From assembly GCA_022113835.1 (NCBI GenBank), contig JAILWY010000026.1:10319001-10383000 (forward strand): a stretch of 64,000 nucleotides of DNA. Direction: 5' to 3'. The DNA is from Atopsyche davidsoni. Taxonomy: Eukaryota; Arthropoda; Insecta; Trichoptera; Hydrobiosidae. Under the pieces are notes generated by a model. It saw only the letters and a program-made list of their open reading frames with translations, was not told the origin of the DNA and made no database searches. The translations under genes were made by a program, and so were the position numbers. Of the stretch, positions 47,177 to 60,600 are shown in pieces (the stretch's first letter is position 1; the number at the start of each line of letters is the position of its first letter).

Positions 47177-50100
47177 TATATATATATGATTTGTACGTGT
47201 ATTATTTGTACACACTCATATGAATATCGTTTTTTTTTTTTTTTTAATATGTATGTTCAATAAACCAGAAGCAAATTCCACTACGCAATTGGAATCAAAC
47301 ATACAGAATATAAATTTTTCTAATGAATGAAATAATTTCACAAAAAATATCCTCCCAGAGCAACACGCCGAGGCAAGACAAAACAGTAAAAGCCGCTTCG
47401 CCCGATTTATAAACACGCCTGCACTGTCGGGGGCGGCGCGGCCCGTCTAGCTCGGGGGGCTCTTCTAATTGCGCCAATCCGAGGCGGAGCTCCCGATGTG
47501 CGCCGCGCCGAGTTCAGACTACTGCAAGGCGTTTATCGCTAATTGTATCGGGTCCCGGCTGCATCGAGATAACGATAATTCCTATTATTTCAGATTTCAT
47601 ACGAGCGCTCGGCTTGTTATGGCACTGGGAATCATAATCGTTTTATTATCGCTACATCAGTTTTTATTAAAAGTTATAAATGTATATACAATGTAATTTA
47701 TTTTCAGACTCAATAATGCTCCCACAATACATTTTCAACTGTAAAAAGAAGAAGAAGAAAAAAGCACTAAATACAAGTTAAACTGAATATGAAATAAATC
47801 CCACGTGATCACAGGTAAGAGATCCCCAGAGGGTACACCCGGTATTTTTCTTTGGTACGAAAATTTATCTTCGTGATATTTTTTTTTATGGCAAACATGG
47901 TAAACATGTTTTGTCGACACACAATGTAAACTTTGAACATGTGTGTACAAAAATAAAAAATAAAAACTAGCAATTTGGAGCATTGAAGTAACCACAGGTC
48001 ATTAAAATTTAATATTATAATGAAAAGTTGCCAAAAAGTATTGTACGGGTAGAACATTTGCATAACTATCCAATAAAGTCGAGCTTATTTATTTTTGTAT
48101 ATTTTCAAATCATAAGAACGTCCATTTACCATGTAAAAAAAAAAGCAAAAATAAATTTCGAGTAGAATAGAAGATAAGAAATATTTTTATGTCCCTATAT
48201 TTCTTTCTCTGATTCTATTTGGATTTGAAGGACTAAAATAAATAAAGTTGTCTAAATATCGAACATATTTACAAGTTTGGCAATGTCCCAATATACCTTA
48301 TACGACTGAAAATCAGAAAGATGCATAACAAGCTAGGATGAATCAATGAAAGAGATCTGGAGAGAAAGAAACCTTCGGCGCCAGTGTCTTGGCAACGCAC
48401 TGTGGTCCAGGAGCGATACTAAGAAATACGAAATTTCAAGAATATTTACAATTAATTCATGTCTGATTACACTCATCAACAATCCATGTATCGTAGTATT
48501 GCGTAATTTTATTTTTAGGGACCGGATATGCACGTGGCATCCTCTGAGCCGTAATTTATGCTGACATGGACGAACGATCCGTTGAAGCGATGTGGGTTTA
48601 AAATTTGAGCCCTGCTTTAATACACATATCTCTAGTTATATTTCTACCCGCGGAAGAAGCCGGAGATGCTGGTAGTAACGACTGGCGGTGGTGGTCAAAG
48701 GGATTTCAATGGCGCTAGTCCGGATATCTGTTGGTGGGTTCCGCGTATTGGGTACACCGGTACGGAAACACGGCGCTAGAGGCACGGATATCAAACATCC
48801 AAATACGTGAATAAGACCATGAAAGCAGCAGGGTCTGTGATTCTCATTTGAACTGATAAAAAAAATAATTAAAGCGGTAAATTATAACAAGAACTTTTAT
48901 AGTGACAGTCAAATTTAATTCTTTCGTTAAAAAAAATCTCGCAATAATATCTTCTCCGGCATCACTGTGCGGCGAGGCTGGCGGCGCTGTAGAGTGTGCT
49001 CTATTGTTCGCAGCTTCGTTACTGCGAGGTTTAGCTCACCCCGGTTAGATAAGGTCGTCTTTCATATTTTAATTTGGGTCGCGAACTTAATAAAGTCTCG
49101 CGTCCGGCAGCCGGAGGTCGCCGCGTTGATCCACAATGCTATGCGAGACAGCCACCAGTGAAGTCATAGTGATGGGAATGTGAAAAAATCAGAAACAGTT
49201 GTGTTCTTTTCTACCATGCCGCATTAACGTGTACTTTTGATCGCTATATATATCAGGTTAAAAAGACAGGTGCTCTGATTTCATTTATAAAAATAGTGAA
49301 AGGGAGGAGGCGGGATGAGAAATTAGAAACACACAAAAGGAAATTTATGACTATTTCAATTGAAATGATTCCGATATTTTTTAACCGAAATTTCACACCC
49401 ACAAAAGAAAGGAAGAGAATTGACAACAAAAAAAGAAGCAGAACTAACTACGCTGAAATCCTAGAAGTATAAGTTTTTTTTAAATTCTTCTCTTTTTTTA
49501 ACCATGTCAAGTGTAATCCGATTCTCGCTATTATGCTAGATTTAAACCGACGACAACACGTGGGGAGAGAGGAACTCGTCTTAAATGGTCTTAACAAACA
49601 AAAAGTATTTTTAAAAGTATTCAATGTGACAAATAAATTTGAAGAAAAAAGAGTGGTAGCTTCATGGATTGCAAAGAATCAGTTTTAAGTAAATGATATA
49701 AATGTAGCAGCCATTTCAACTGCTTCTGCATGTTTGTTCCACCTCTAATGTAATCTAATTCTCGCCATTGTGATGTCAATTGAAGAGTCAAACCTCAGAC
49801 ACTATGGCCGAGATTTCAAATTATAAATAATCTTTGACACGGGGACGCCTGGAATTAGAATGGCACATTTTACGAAGACAACGTTCTCCGTACCGACTTA
49901 TACGAAAATACATCTTTAAATCCACATAAAGTTCGGCAACCTCGAGCATGTCGACAGTGTTGTTAGTCTTTCGGCTGTCAACAGCACCACTAGGCACTGC
50001 GATGCAGATACGAGTACTAAGCGAATAACATACATATATAAATCATTTGCATGCATTACAGTAGAGCAAGCAAGCTAAAGCTTCGATACCATCGATATTT

Positions 50101-52200
50101 CATAAAAATATAAATATTTCACAAAGGAACTGCAAATCAAGGTCAATTAAACGACTTCTTTGCCAAAAAACAGCGACTGCTACCTTCGCCCGTAATTCAA
50201 AAAATTGTAGTCAATTAGGTGTACATATTTAAAAAAAAAAAAATCTATGTAATAAAAGAGGTAATATAAATACTTCAATTAAAAAAAATGTATATCGTCT
50301 ACGTAATCACGAGAAATCTTATCATAATCGAATCTTGAGTGAAAATAAAAGCATGCTGGCCCTTCTCACAATAACGATAATGCGCGGTGGTTAAAAACAG
50401 ACAAAAAAACTGAATGATTTGGTATATAACACATAAAACGCCTTTAACGTTTAAAAAACGCATACATATACGTAAGTGTGGTGAAGTAATGTAGAAAGAA
50501 TGCACCCGGTATATAGCCACAAGTCTGAAACTAGACAAGAACTTAGTCGAAGGGTCAATCAATGGGAAAAAGGAGCGCTGGAGTTATAGGATTTAGGAAC
50601 AACCCGGCACTGAATTGCGATCTCAATGACGACCGCCACCTCGGTTTAGGAAAGATTTATGATAACTTTTTTTACCGTAGAACTTAGGTACAGAACAAAT
50701 GTATGCACAAATAATATTTAAAACATTATGTGAATATTTTATAAAAGTCTTAGCATCCTACAAAAACTGCCACCTACGAAGAAGCCTCTGAGAATACTTT
50801 TTTTATGAACGACCGATAAAAAGTCCATCACTCGATATACCTAACAGAGTAAGATTGATTTCCTTAAGATATTGGTAAAAGTCCTAAAAAGCTGCGAGCC
50901 TAGTGACTCGGAAAATTGAGGTGGCTTTTCCACGCTCCAGCGGGTCAACAAGAACTTATTTATATCGGACAGAGTGCCGAGAGCAAAAAATACCCAAAAT
51001 TGATGATAGAGTTTTAAGCTCATAAAATGCTCTCATGTTCCCATCGCTAAGTGTGTTTACACACAGGCGCCGCGCCGGCAGTGCGAGGCCCCCAGTACCG
51101 CATTTATAGAAGGTCGAAAAGGGCACTCGTCTGGGAAACCAAAGCTGAAGGGGCGGCGATCCAACATGCGTAGGCGAGCGGCTTGGGGACGGTTGCGGTG
51201 AGCGGTCAGGTGTGTCTGTATCAAGTTTAATTACTAATCTGACATACACAATACAAAACATGAACGTGATGGAGTGTACCAATCATATGTACTATATAAC
51301 CTTGTTGCTCGGTCAACACGTCATTTCCTTCTAGCAGGTATATTAAAAAAAAAAAAAAAACTCGTCCTCGAATACCTAAATAAATGGAGGATGCCTGAAG
51401 TTTAAATTTTTTCTCCTCGAGGTAAAAATGAAATTTACTGGGGCATGTGTAAAAAATAATGTCGGAAGGGGACGCCAAATGAGATTTGTGAAGGGGCGCA
51501 GATTTCACAAGTACATCTCCGGCGGCTCGCGGCATGTAACGAGACTGATTATACAATAATCGGTCTCGCGCGGAGGTCGCCACCTCGCAATGGAGCGAGA
51601 AAAAAATCAGTACAACATGGCGGCCGCAGTGGGCCGGGGGCGGCGTGCGAACCAACCCGCCCGCCAGGTAATGCCGGTAATAAACAATACCGAATCGTCT
51701 ACTAAATCATCACTTGTGAAGCAAGCAACAAACAGCGCACTCGTGTGCGTACTTCCAATGTTCCAGATAAAATTGGTATCGTTAATATTTAAATGTGCCT
51801 TGAATTCAAGCAGCGTGATGTCTATCATCAGAAATCGAATCGATGTATCACATAAAAAAAATGGATTTATATTTTTTATTGAAAATATACAATATCGTAA
51901 AAGTTTTATCTCACGAGTAGAATTTACATTTTAGCGTTAGATTTCACATCAACGGATGATTTAGGTTTTACAAAATCCTTGAATCAATTACCATTTGTAA
52001 TTTACTGATATTAAAATATAAATCGTTTTTTCAATAACGTAAAAAAAATCACAAATTACTTCCAGGTTTGAGAGGAAATAAAGCAAACCGAGGAAAACTT
52101 TTCCGTGTATAACAACGCAAACGCTGCAACAAGTCGGCTTGCCTACTATAAGTTAGGATTTAATATTTTTGACAGAGAGTACTTGGTGGAATTCCATTTT
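47177..52200. other. gene-poor tract
   Basis: AT-rich, with homopolymer runs and GC-rich islands at about 47405-47560, 48960-49160 and 51050-51200. No supported gene. A possible exon start at 51590 is discussed as a finding. Confidence 0.4.
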
Positions 52201-52402
52201 AATATTTTTTAATAAAATACTTGAATGATTTTCCACATGTTTTTTTTTTTTTTTTTTTAAATTTGTTTTTTTTGCCAACCTTTCACGTTGGAATTATCAA
52301 ACATGTTCTGTTTGATGATGCCAACATAAAAGGTTGGCGAAACAGGTCACAAAAAAAAAACGAACATGTGGAAAATCACTAAGTATTTTATTAAAAAATA
52401 TT
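52201..52402. mobile_element. palindromic MITE-like element, 202 bp
   Basis: Arms of about 40 bp: AATATTTTTTAATAAAATAC onward at the left and its complement at the right, differing by one substitution/indel. Inner complementary segments GCCAACCTTT (52274) and AAAGGTTGGC (52329) and a central ATCAAAC/GTTTGAT pair give a nested hairpin over the whole length. T- and A-runs pair in between. No coding capacity. Target duplication is not clear. Confidence 0.75.
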
Positions 52403-54779
52403 CCTATAAGTTGGTTATTAAACTTCTCATTCAAAAATCATAACTTAATAAAACACTAGACTATAGAATAGTATATAATGAAGTAATATGAAGGTTCAGA
52501 ATCAGGTGTAGTTTTAACTTAAAGCTCGTATGGACGCTGTCGATTGCCTCAGGAGTCCCTAATGTCAGCGACGTTTAACTAAGCAGTTGAGGTAAAAAAG
52601 AAACGGCTGCGAAATCGCCAGCCAGACACTTTTTTCATTAACAGAGGTGAAAGATTGATGACACCAAGTAACATGCAAAAACTCGAGGAAGATTACGGAG
52701 ATAAATCTTTATAGCCTTTACATTTAAACTGAAAATAAACTATATTCTGAGATTGTCTTCAAGAGAGATCCACAAAAGACCAGCCATTAAAAATTACGTT
52801 TCAGGCGTAAATAGAAAGTATTTGAAGTATAAAAGCGGTAATTAGGAGCTCTCTTTTTGTCCGCTGACAAAGACCTTCTCTAGAACGACGTTGGCCTCTA
52901 ACCTGTGTCAGACACAATAAACAAACGTGAATTTTTGCCAGACAATGGCGCACACCGGGAGGCCAATCACTTAAAAACCCAACCCTCTCTTACTTCCGGC
53001 GAGGGTAGCAGGTGAGGCCGACATGCAACATTGGGGCCGGATATGGAAAATCAACAAGTCGTAACCCTTTAGAAGCTTAGGATGTAGTGTACTCGTCCTG
53101 TGAAAAATTCGCCCCAAGACCCGTAATGAGTGTAAATATATTCTCCACTATATAAAAAATATTTAAAAAAAAACGTTGTTACTTGGTGAGAGTTCATCGT
53201 GCGGATTTTTATCTAATGAGTTACATTACTAAGTTATAAAATAAAAAAATCATGAAAGATATGCGAGAGTTAGCTAGTATATATTTAGCCACTTTTATTT
53301 GAGTTATTTATTATAATTTAGGGGGTTCTGGTGGGTATATAGATAATTTTACAGCCTCTATGACTGCATATAAAAATAAAGCAGTATAAATTCCACATAT
53401 TTTTGTTACATTTAAATATTAACATTACGTTAAACATTAATATTTATATACGTTTTCAAAATGAGAGTACACAAACAAGGCTATTTGGCTGGATATCTAA
53501 TATGTTAATTTATTTGAAGCAAAACAGTCCAATTATTTGTAAAGCAACTGAATTGTAGGCAGTATTGGAAGAAACGGCCGCTATTTATTCCGAATGATCC
53601 ATGATTGAATCCTGCAAATAGGATCACCTTTATTTAATCAGGGAATGAAGGGAGTCGGGTTATAATCAGATTGCTCACTCAGGCATTCATTACGTATGGC
53701 TTGTTAGCGTGTGGTCAATCTTTATCATCGACCTGAAAAATAATTTTCAATGAAAATATATTAATGTTTCATTTCAGTAAGTTTTTTTTTGTAGTGTTTT
53801 TTTGATGATGTCAAAATCAATGATGAAAGCAATCGTCAGTCATTTTGAAAGGCAGCTTTGGCAGCAAACTTACAATTTTTAAATAAGTTTGAATACTATT
53901 TAATTTGCTTGACGTTTCGAAAGACCTATGGTAGGGTTCATGATTCTAAAAAAATAATTCCATCATTTGTGACCGAAACTTTAAAAGGAACCTGCGACGG
54001 CTGAGCATCCTTAAAAAATTGCAGGTTTCAAACGACCGCGAAAACTTTGGCAATTACGACAATAATTAAGCGGGGGAAAAGGCGACGAGGAAAAGTACAA
54101 GTATTCAGACTTTTAGAAATTTCGAGGATATCCTACGGCGGAAATATCGCTGGGAAGGACCTAAGCCATGAGAAAAAAATTTCCACGTCCAAAACTAAGC
54201 AATATAAATACCCAGAATTATTCTGAGGGCGGATATGACATAATAAAAAAAAAATTCCCGAAAAGCTCTAGCAATATGAAACCATCGTGCTAACAAGTCA
54301 ATAATACGTACCACGATTCAGCTACCTCGTTACATAGCGAGAAAATAGGATACAGGGAGAAATAATGACGTAATGAACATCTTCTGACGGAAGCCACGAC
54401 CGGCGCCGGTATTATGATGAGCTTCTGTGGGAAGTGTTTGACCCGCTTTAGTACTGAAGGCTGAAAGCGTCCCGTACAATAATGCTTATCGCAGTGGCGG
54501 CGGTTCGATACATTTCCACAGGAACAAAGATCGCGGGGACTGTGGCTCGAGTGCCGGGCCGATTTCCAAAAGATAACCCGAATGCTCGTTTTAATAAAGT
54601 GGCGGCTCTGCGATGGATATTGCGATAAAGGCACAAATCGACAACAATAAAAGCAAAACAATAGAATTGTCGGGAAACAATGACGTATGCCGCAAATAAT
54701 CATTTTTCGAGACGGCATCATTAACGAAGCGCAATTACTTCGCTGTGAAACCAAACGTGTTGTATGTGAGAGAGTCGAA

Positions 54780-54796
54780 GGGGGGGGGGGGGGGGA
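54780..54796 (+). repeat. poly-G run, 17 bases
   Basis: Uninterrupted G17, rare in AT-rich DNA. Confidence 0.97.
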
Positions 54797-57662
54797 TATT
54801 TCTTTGCATTGCAAATTGAAATGTGGACACTGCGTGTGAGAGTAAACCATCGCTTTCCGATCGGGTAGAGCTGGAAAAGGTTGCTTATCATACAATGTGT
54901 ATTAATATTTCATCAGTCCTTAAGTAACTGTTAAAGATAATTTTTATAACTCGTGGCGTGTGAATTTGATATTCCCAGAATGGAGTGGGAGGTTTATTGA
55001 ACTTGCGCGCGCGAGTGTATACAGTACGGCATAGACAGATCCGAACAAATATAAATAATTGAAAGCACCCCTCGTAGTGGTGAAAAATAATACGAGGGTG
55101 AAGGTGTCGTTACGCATGAATAATACATCGCTTGTCAACTCGACGAATAGCTTACAGGACTCGATTTGTTCCAGAGTCGTACGGGTACTATCACGCTCTA
55201 GCACTGTACGAAGCTAGCGAATGAAATATACAACGAATGCGCGTACGGAAAAAAATAACAAAACATATTAATAGAAAAATATATAAGACCTACCTTCTGT
55301 GCATAACATTGGCAAAAAAAAAGGTTTGTCAGAAGGATTGATTCGCGGGCTTGTTTGTGAACATTGTTCCAGCTATAACGAATAAGTAAAATAGTATAAC
55401 ATAAATACATGTCCATTGATTTCTGTTATCATATAATTCACTTCAAATCAATATCATAAGAAACTAACCAGCTATGCGTCACCTAATGATAAAAAACGTA
55501 ATAATAACGATTAGTAAATTAAATTAAATAAAAACTACATATATTCAGTTTCGCATGGTTTATCATAGACAAATCAACCAATCAAAGCGATGACATGATC
55601 GCGAATTTTTAATAATCACGATGTCTCGAGGCGTATCTGGAAAAGAGGATTCAACTGGATAATTTGCCGTAACTTTAGATTTTGATTGGGCATTTGTTCG
55701 CTTCCCACTCAGCGATTCACGTCCTGGGCTTCGCAAAACAAGATTTGTTATTGTCAGAAAACAAAGGCTTCAGCGTGATGGAACGATGCCTGATCATCAA
55801 GCATGTTGTTCTATTGACAAGGTCACGTTGTTCACGCCAGGGTGACCAGCACAGTAGCCTGCGAGGATTACGCGAGCAACTGGACTGGCGACCGGCGCAT
55901 GCGATACCCACTGCCAAGGTCCACGCTTGTTTTTTATGGGTATTTATTTACCTAACACCACGCATGGGGAATCAACACCAACTTCAGCGATGGTGACAAA
56001 AAACGCATTAACGACAGTTAAAAACGAAAACAGAAGATTCCTAATCTTTAAAAGAATGCACAGCTCGTTTTAAGTAACATTTCTTGGGTTATAAATAAAC
56101 GAGAAGTAGCACGACCCTCTTTGTAAACTTGTCGAAAATTGATATCTAAAACGGTTCGATTCCACGATAAAACATATTGCAGAAATGAAAATGTAGTCAT
56201 CTTTGATACACTAATATAATTTTTACTATATCGTGCAGAATCACTAACAAAAAAATGTTGATGTCGCAGTAAATTTCAAGCATCTCAATAGGTAGCATCA
56301 ATCAAAAGTAACATATTGGTTTGCAACTTAAAAAAATATTGAGAACGTTTCTAAATTAAGTAAACAATATTTGTTTTTAAATCAGGTTTGTATGTGATGA
56401 TGAAACCTTGTTATTTGGGAAACTCTGAACCAACAATCAAGATTAAAACTCTTTAACAAGTAGTGTTCGAAATAATTCGCAATTACAAAAAAAAACTTTT
56501 GAATAAAAAAGAAATATTTCAACTGTTTACGTGAACAAAAAAGTCTACGGTTTTGAGCTCAGGGCTTAAATGCTAACATTTCTGCTTTTATTAATTAAAA
56601 TCTTAAACACGAGAGCAACCAATCATTAACGGAATTATCTAATGAGCAACATATCACAGCGGGGTTTCATTGGCGTTAGCGACGGCATAACCTATGGCAC
56701 GGAGCGGTCCCCGGAGTCGCCCCTCTTCCCCATATCCGTGCAACCAAGTACAAAGGCCGTCATCGGCTGTGACCAAATCATTCATTTCCGAAACAAACGA
56801 CGGAATTTGAGACAAAAACGACTGCATTCTATAAACAGGACATAACTCTGGAATTAGAAGACAGCGACGGCCGGCGGCTGCAGCAGACGCAGCTATAAAC
56901 TTAATCTCCTAAACATTCCCCTCTAGCCGTTTGTAAAATAACACGAATAGATAAGTAGACTTAAAAATGTTGACCTTGAATGTTACGAAATCTCTTTTTA
57001 TATGTAGCAATTCCGGGCCAATCAAATATTATTGCCCTAAAATTATAGGACTAGGGTGTGGACGAGTTTCTATAATCGATTGATCTTGCGCCAGAGCAGG
57101 TAATAAGCTGTTTACCGGACAAAGCTAGTCTCTCCAAGCACCTCCTCGAGTAGAAACTCTTTTTAGGTGCGATTATTATAAGTTGTATTATATCAACCTG
57201 CAATGTGTGTCGGTTGGCTGTGAGCGACCAAACCACACACGAAGAAAGTATTCAATCAAATAAGAACCGAATCCCATTCCAGAGTGACCCCGGTAACAGA
57301 GTTTATCCACAAGAAGAAACTATAGTTATAGACAGACATTGCTGCACCTGGCTGATTTCCCACACAACTAACAGAAATCACGAGTCTAACCTTAAATAAA
57401 CAAATGGTCTCAAATAATAGTGTAATCATCATAGCTCTTCACAGAATAAAGTTCAATTTATATATATAATCCAGCGGATTGAAGAAAGTAGATTGCTTAA
57501 TAAGTAAAACGATACGTCTACTATCAATCGTCGCCATTAATATAAAATATTACATTATCAAAAGAGAACGCTAAAACTAATATGGTAGGTTTCGCATAAT
57601 CATTTCAAAAAAGTTACATAAAATAAAAATCATAGGATTTCCGTAGTTTCGTGTAACGCGAC

Positions 57663-57679
57663 GGGGGGGGGGGGGGGGG
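57663..57679 (+). repeat. poly-G run, 17 bases
   Basis: A second uninterrupted G17, 2.9 kb from the first, next to a GC-rich island. Confidence 0.97.
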
Positions 57680-60600
57680 ACTTTTCCCTCAGCACGAATA
57701 AAAATATAAACTCACCCGGTTAATGAGTGGCGGGTGATGTCACGAGCGCCCAGCCCTCCGGCACTAAACCATCGGGGGAGTCCGCACGCGGAGTTCTGGA
57801 AATAAAATGGCTCGGCGTGAAGAAGGGCTTACTCGGCATTAGAACGGCAATCACGGGAGCGGGGAAACTCGGTGGCGGCCGCACTGCGCCGCGGCTTAGC
57901 GCGGATCCGCCCGCGCCTGATCGGACTGAAACATCCGACGGATTTATCTCCGTAATGCCTCAGTTATGCGCAAATCTCAAAATCCATCCTTCGCCAGTAG
58001 CGCAAACAGCAGATTAATATGAACTCTTTCAAAATTTCTATCTCATCAACACATTTTTTCACAGCATCATTTTTTTTATTTGTTAGTTGGACACGGCATG
58101 TTTAAAATGATCGCTCACTATATTTCGATGTAAGAATGAGTATGTATATTTGATTATTAGATGTGTGTGTGTAAATAAGTCGATTATAACAAGAATGGTT
58201 TTTGTTGTCTCAACTGAAAGTAAAAATGTAATTTTATATTTGTTATTGCGCCGTGAAACATGCTATTTTTTTTATTATAAACTTCTGATATGTATACCTC
58301 CTTACGATATGAAAAATTACAGGTACAAAAAAAGGGGCGGATATGATGATGCTTAAATAAGTGCAATTTGGGATTTTTTTAAATTTGTATGCAATAACAA
58401 CTAATTTAGAATCGGTTCAAAGAATTCCATAGTTTGATGCAAAAATAATTAAAGTATTGAAATAAAATTTCTGTGTGATCACAACGGGGATAAAATAAGG
58501 TTTACAGCGTCAAAACTTTTAGGAGAGAGCCGAACTAAATTGTTATATAATGTTAATTAGGACACATTTTGTATTAAATTTATTTAATACTCCTAAAGTG
58601 AAAGCTGTGACTTTGCGTTCAAATTTTAGATGGGGCAAGTTGGTATTGTGGGCTTGTTTAGCAATGCCGGCAATAAAAGCGGAGTTTCACGACAGAAATG
58701 TAAAATTTAGTTTATTTAACGCATAAAACGGAGGAATATGTCGCTGGAGTTATTTTGATACGGCGATTTCGCAATCGAAATAGTAGGCATGGAAGAAGAA
58801 TGAAAAATGCGACGGTAAATGTACCCAAATAAACATCGGTAATTGGAAAATGGCGTGCTCGGCTAACGACCCGGCCGGGGAGAGCCGATCGGCTGACAGG
58901 CGAGCCAAACGGAAGCGTTCATCGCGATGGAGCAAGAAATATTTTTATTGCCCTTTAATGTGCCACAGTAAAATTATTATAAACTAAATTACATTGCATA
59001 ATTAATCAATGTCCAGATACAGCACTCTGACGGTCTCAAACGGAATTCAGCTTTCGTAAAAGAATTAATTGAAACGAGCGTGGAAGGTTGCTTTCGACGT
59101 TCCTAATGAATTTCACCAGCACAGACGGAGTGGTCTGATAATGTAATGAATACGCCAAGTTACACAACTGCCGATCTGTCTGCCGGCGGCACTGCTCACT
59201 CTTCGGTGAAACTCCAGCCTTCCGTAATTGATTAAATGCTCACTAATGTACTGAAGCACCCAGTGTTTAATTCCGAATTCGACAAAGAGCGCCCCGAGTT
59301 GAGCGACTCGGGTAAATCAAAGGTTTCATTCGAGTTATATTTCAAGATATGATATCATCCAATAAGAGGAGACTCGGTACATCTGAACCGCAAACTATTA
59401 TTATTATTAGATTTCAAAAATATTATTTTCCGCACCTTTTAAAGATATAATTTATTTTTTTATTATTAAAAAAATGTGCAGAAATCATAATGGAAATGAT
59501 ATTAGTAAGTTTCTAAAACATTTTCAAATAAACCATGGCATTTGAAACACTATGATTTACATGTTAATCTTGGCAGAAAAATAAAATAAGAGGTTACTAC
59601 TAAGCTGATTTCTATTTAGGGTTGCTCAAATAATATTTTCAGACAGATCGATAATTGTGACGTTTTAATAGTACTATTGTCAGTATGCCATGTGTTCATT
59701 GCGGTGTGTCGTTTCTGATTTAACAGTTAATAGTAATTTGTGACCGCTAGAGAAATAAGCTTCCACTTATTATACACGGGAATAAAATATCATGCATGCT
59801 ATAAAAAAACAGTATGAAAATAAAAATAATTATTCGGTAATCGCTAAAGGTAATGATTATGTATACTTTATAATATTTACTTATACTTATTTAATATCCG
59901 ATATTTGATTACTACTCTAATAACTACGAATTAGATTCGATCAAAGTATACCAGGGCGAAGGCAGTGGGTAATTTCGAGAGGTTCGTAGTCGGTTCGTTG
60001 TCCCGTCTCGCGGGGAACATCAGAACATGAATTATACCGCGGAAGTTATCCGGGCTGAATAATAATCCTCGGAGGGACAATAAGCGGGTGGAGCCAAACA
60101 GTCACTTAAAGTCATATTATAATTACACGCATCACGTCCCGAGACACATCAATTAGGCGGGCAGGGCTGCTGCCAGGCAGCAGGCGCGAGCGGACGCCAC
60201 TCGTCGAGGCCTAATTAAATCATTGCGAGACTTCTTTATCCTTATGAAAAAGCATCACACAGATTATAAAAGTTTTTATGCCCACATTACGCACTATCCA
60301 TTGTTTATCTTATTTCAACTGGATATTCAATTTCAACTGCAGGTTTCTCGCATTGTGTTTTCTGCGTTTATCGCGACAAGTTCTCACAACGAACGGTAAA
60401 CATCTGTCGCATGATTCACAAAAAAACGATTGAATTAATGTATTTAACCTATGGGGTAATACTATCTTGAAACGGAATGCGGTCGGCTCAGGTAAAAACA
60501 AAGTAAAGCCACCAATTGAGGGATGCGATGGACGAGGTCTACCTTCTTGCAGCTAGGACGATGTGAGGCGATGGCGGCCGGTCGGGTGAGACGAGTGAAG

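Noticed and set aside
54290..54895. 201-codon - strand frame
   Set aside because: It runs through the poly-G tract (read as poly-Pro), has no recognisable motif, and its composition looks like translated noncoding DNA.
56153..56163. GGTTCGATTCC, a perfect tRNA B-box word
   Set aside because: The flanking bases do not form a T-stem and no A-box or acceptor stem is present upstream.
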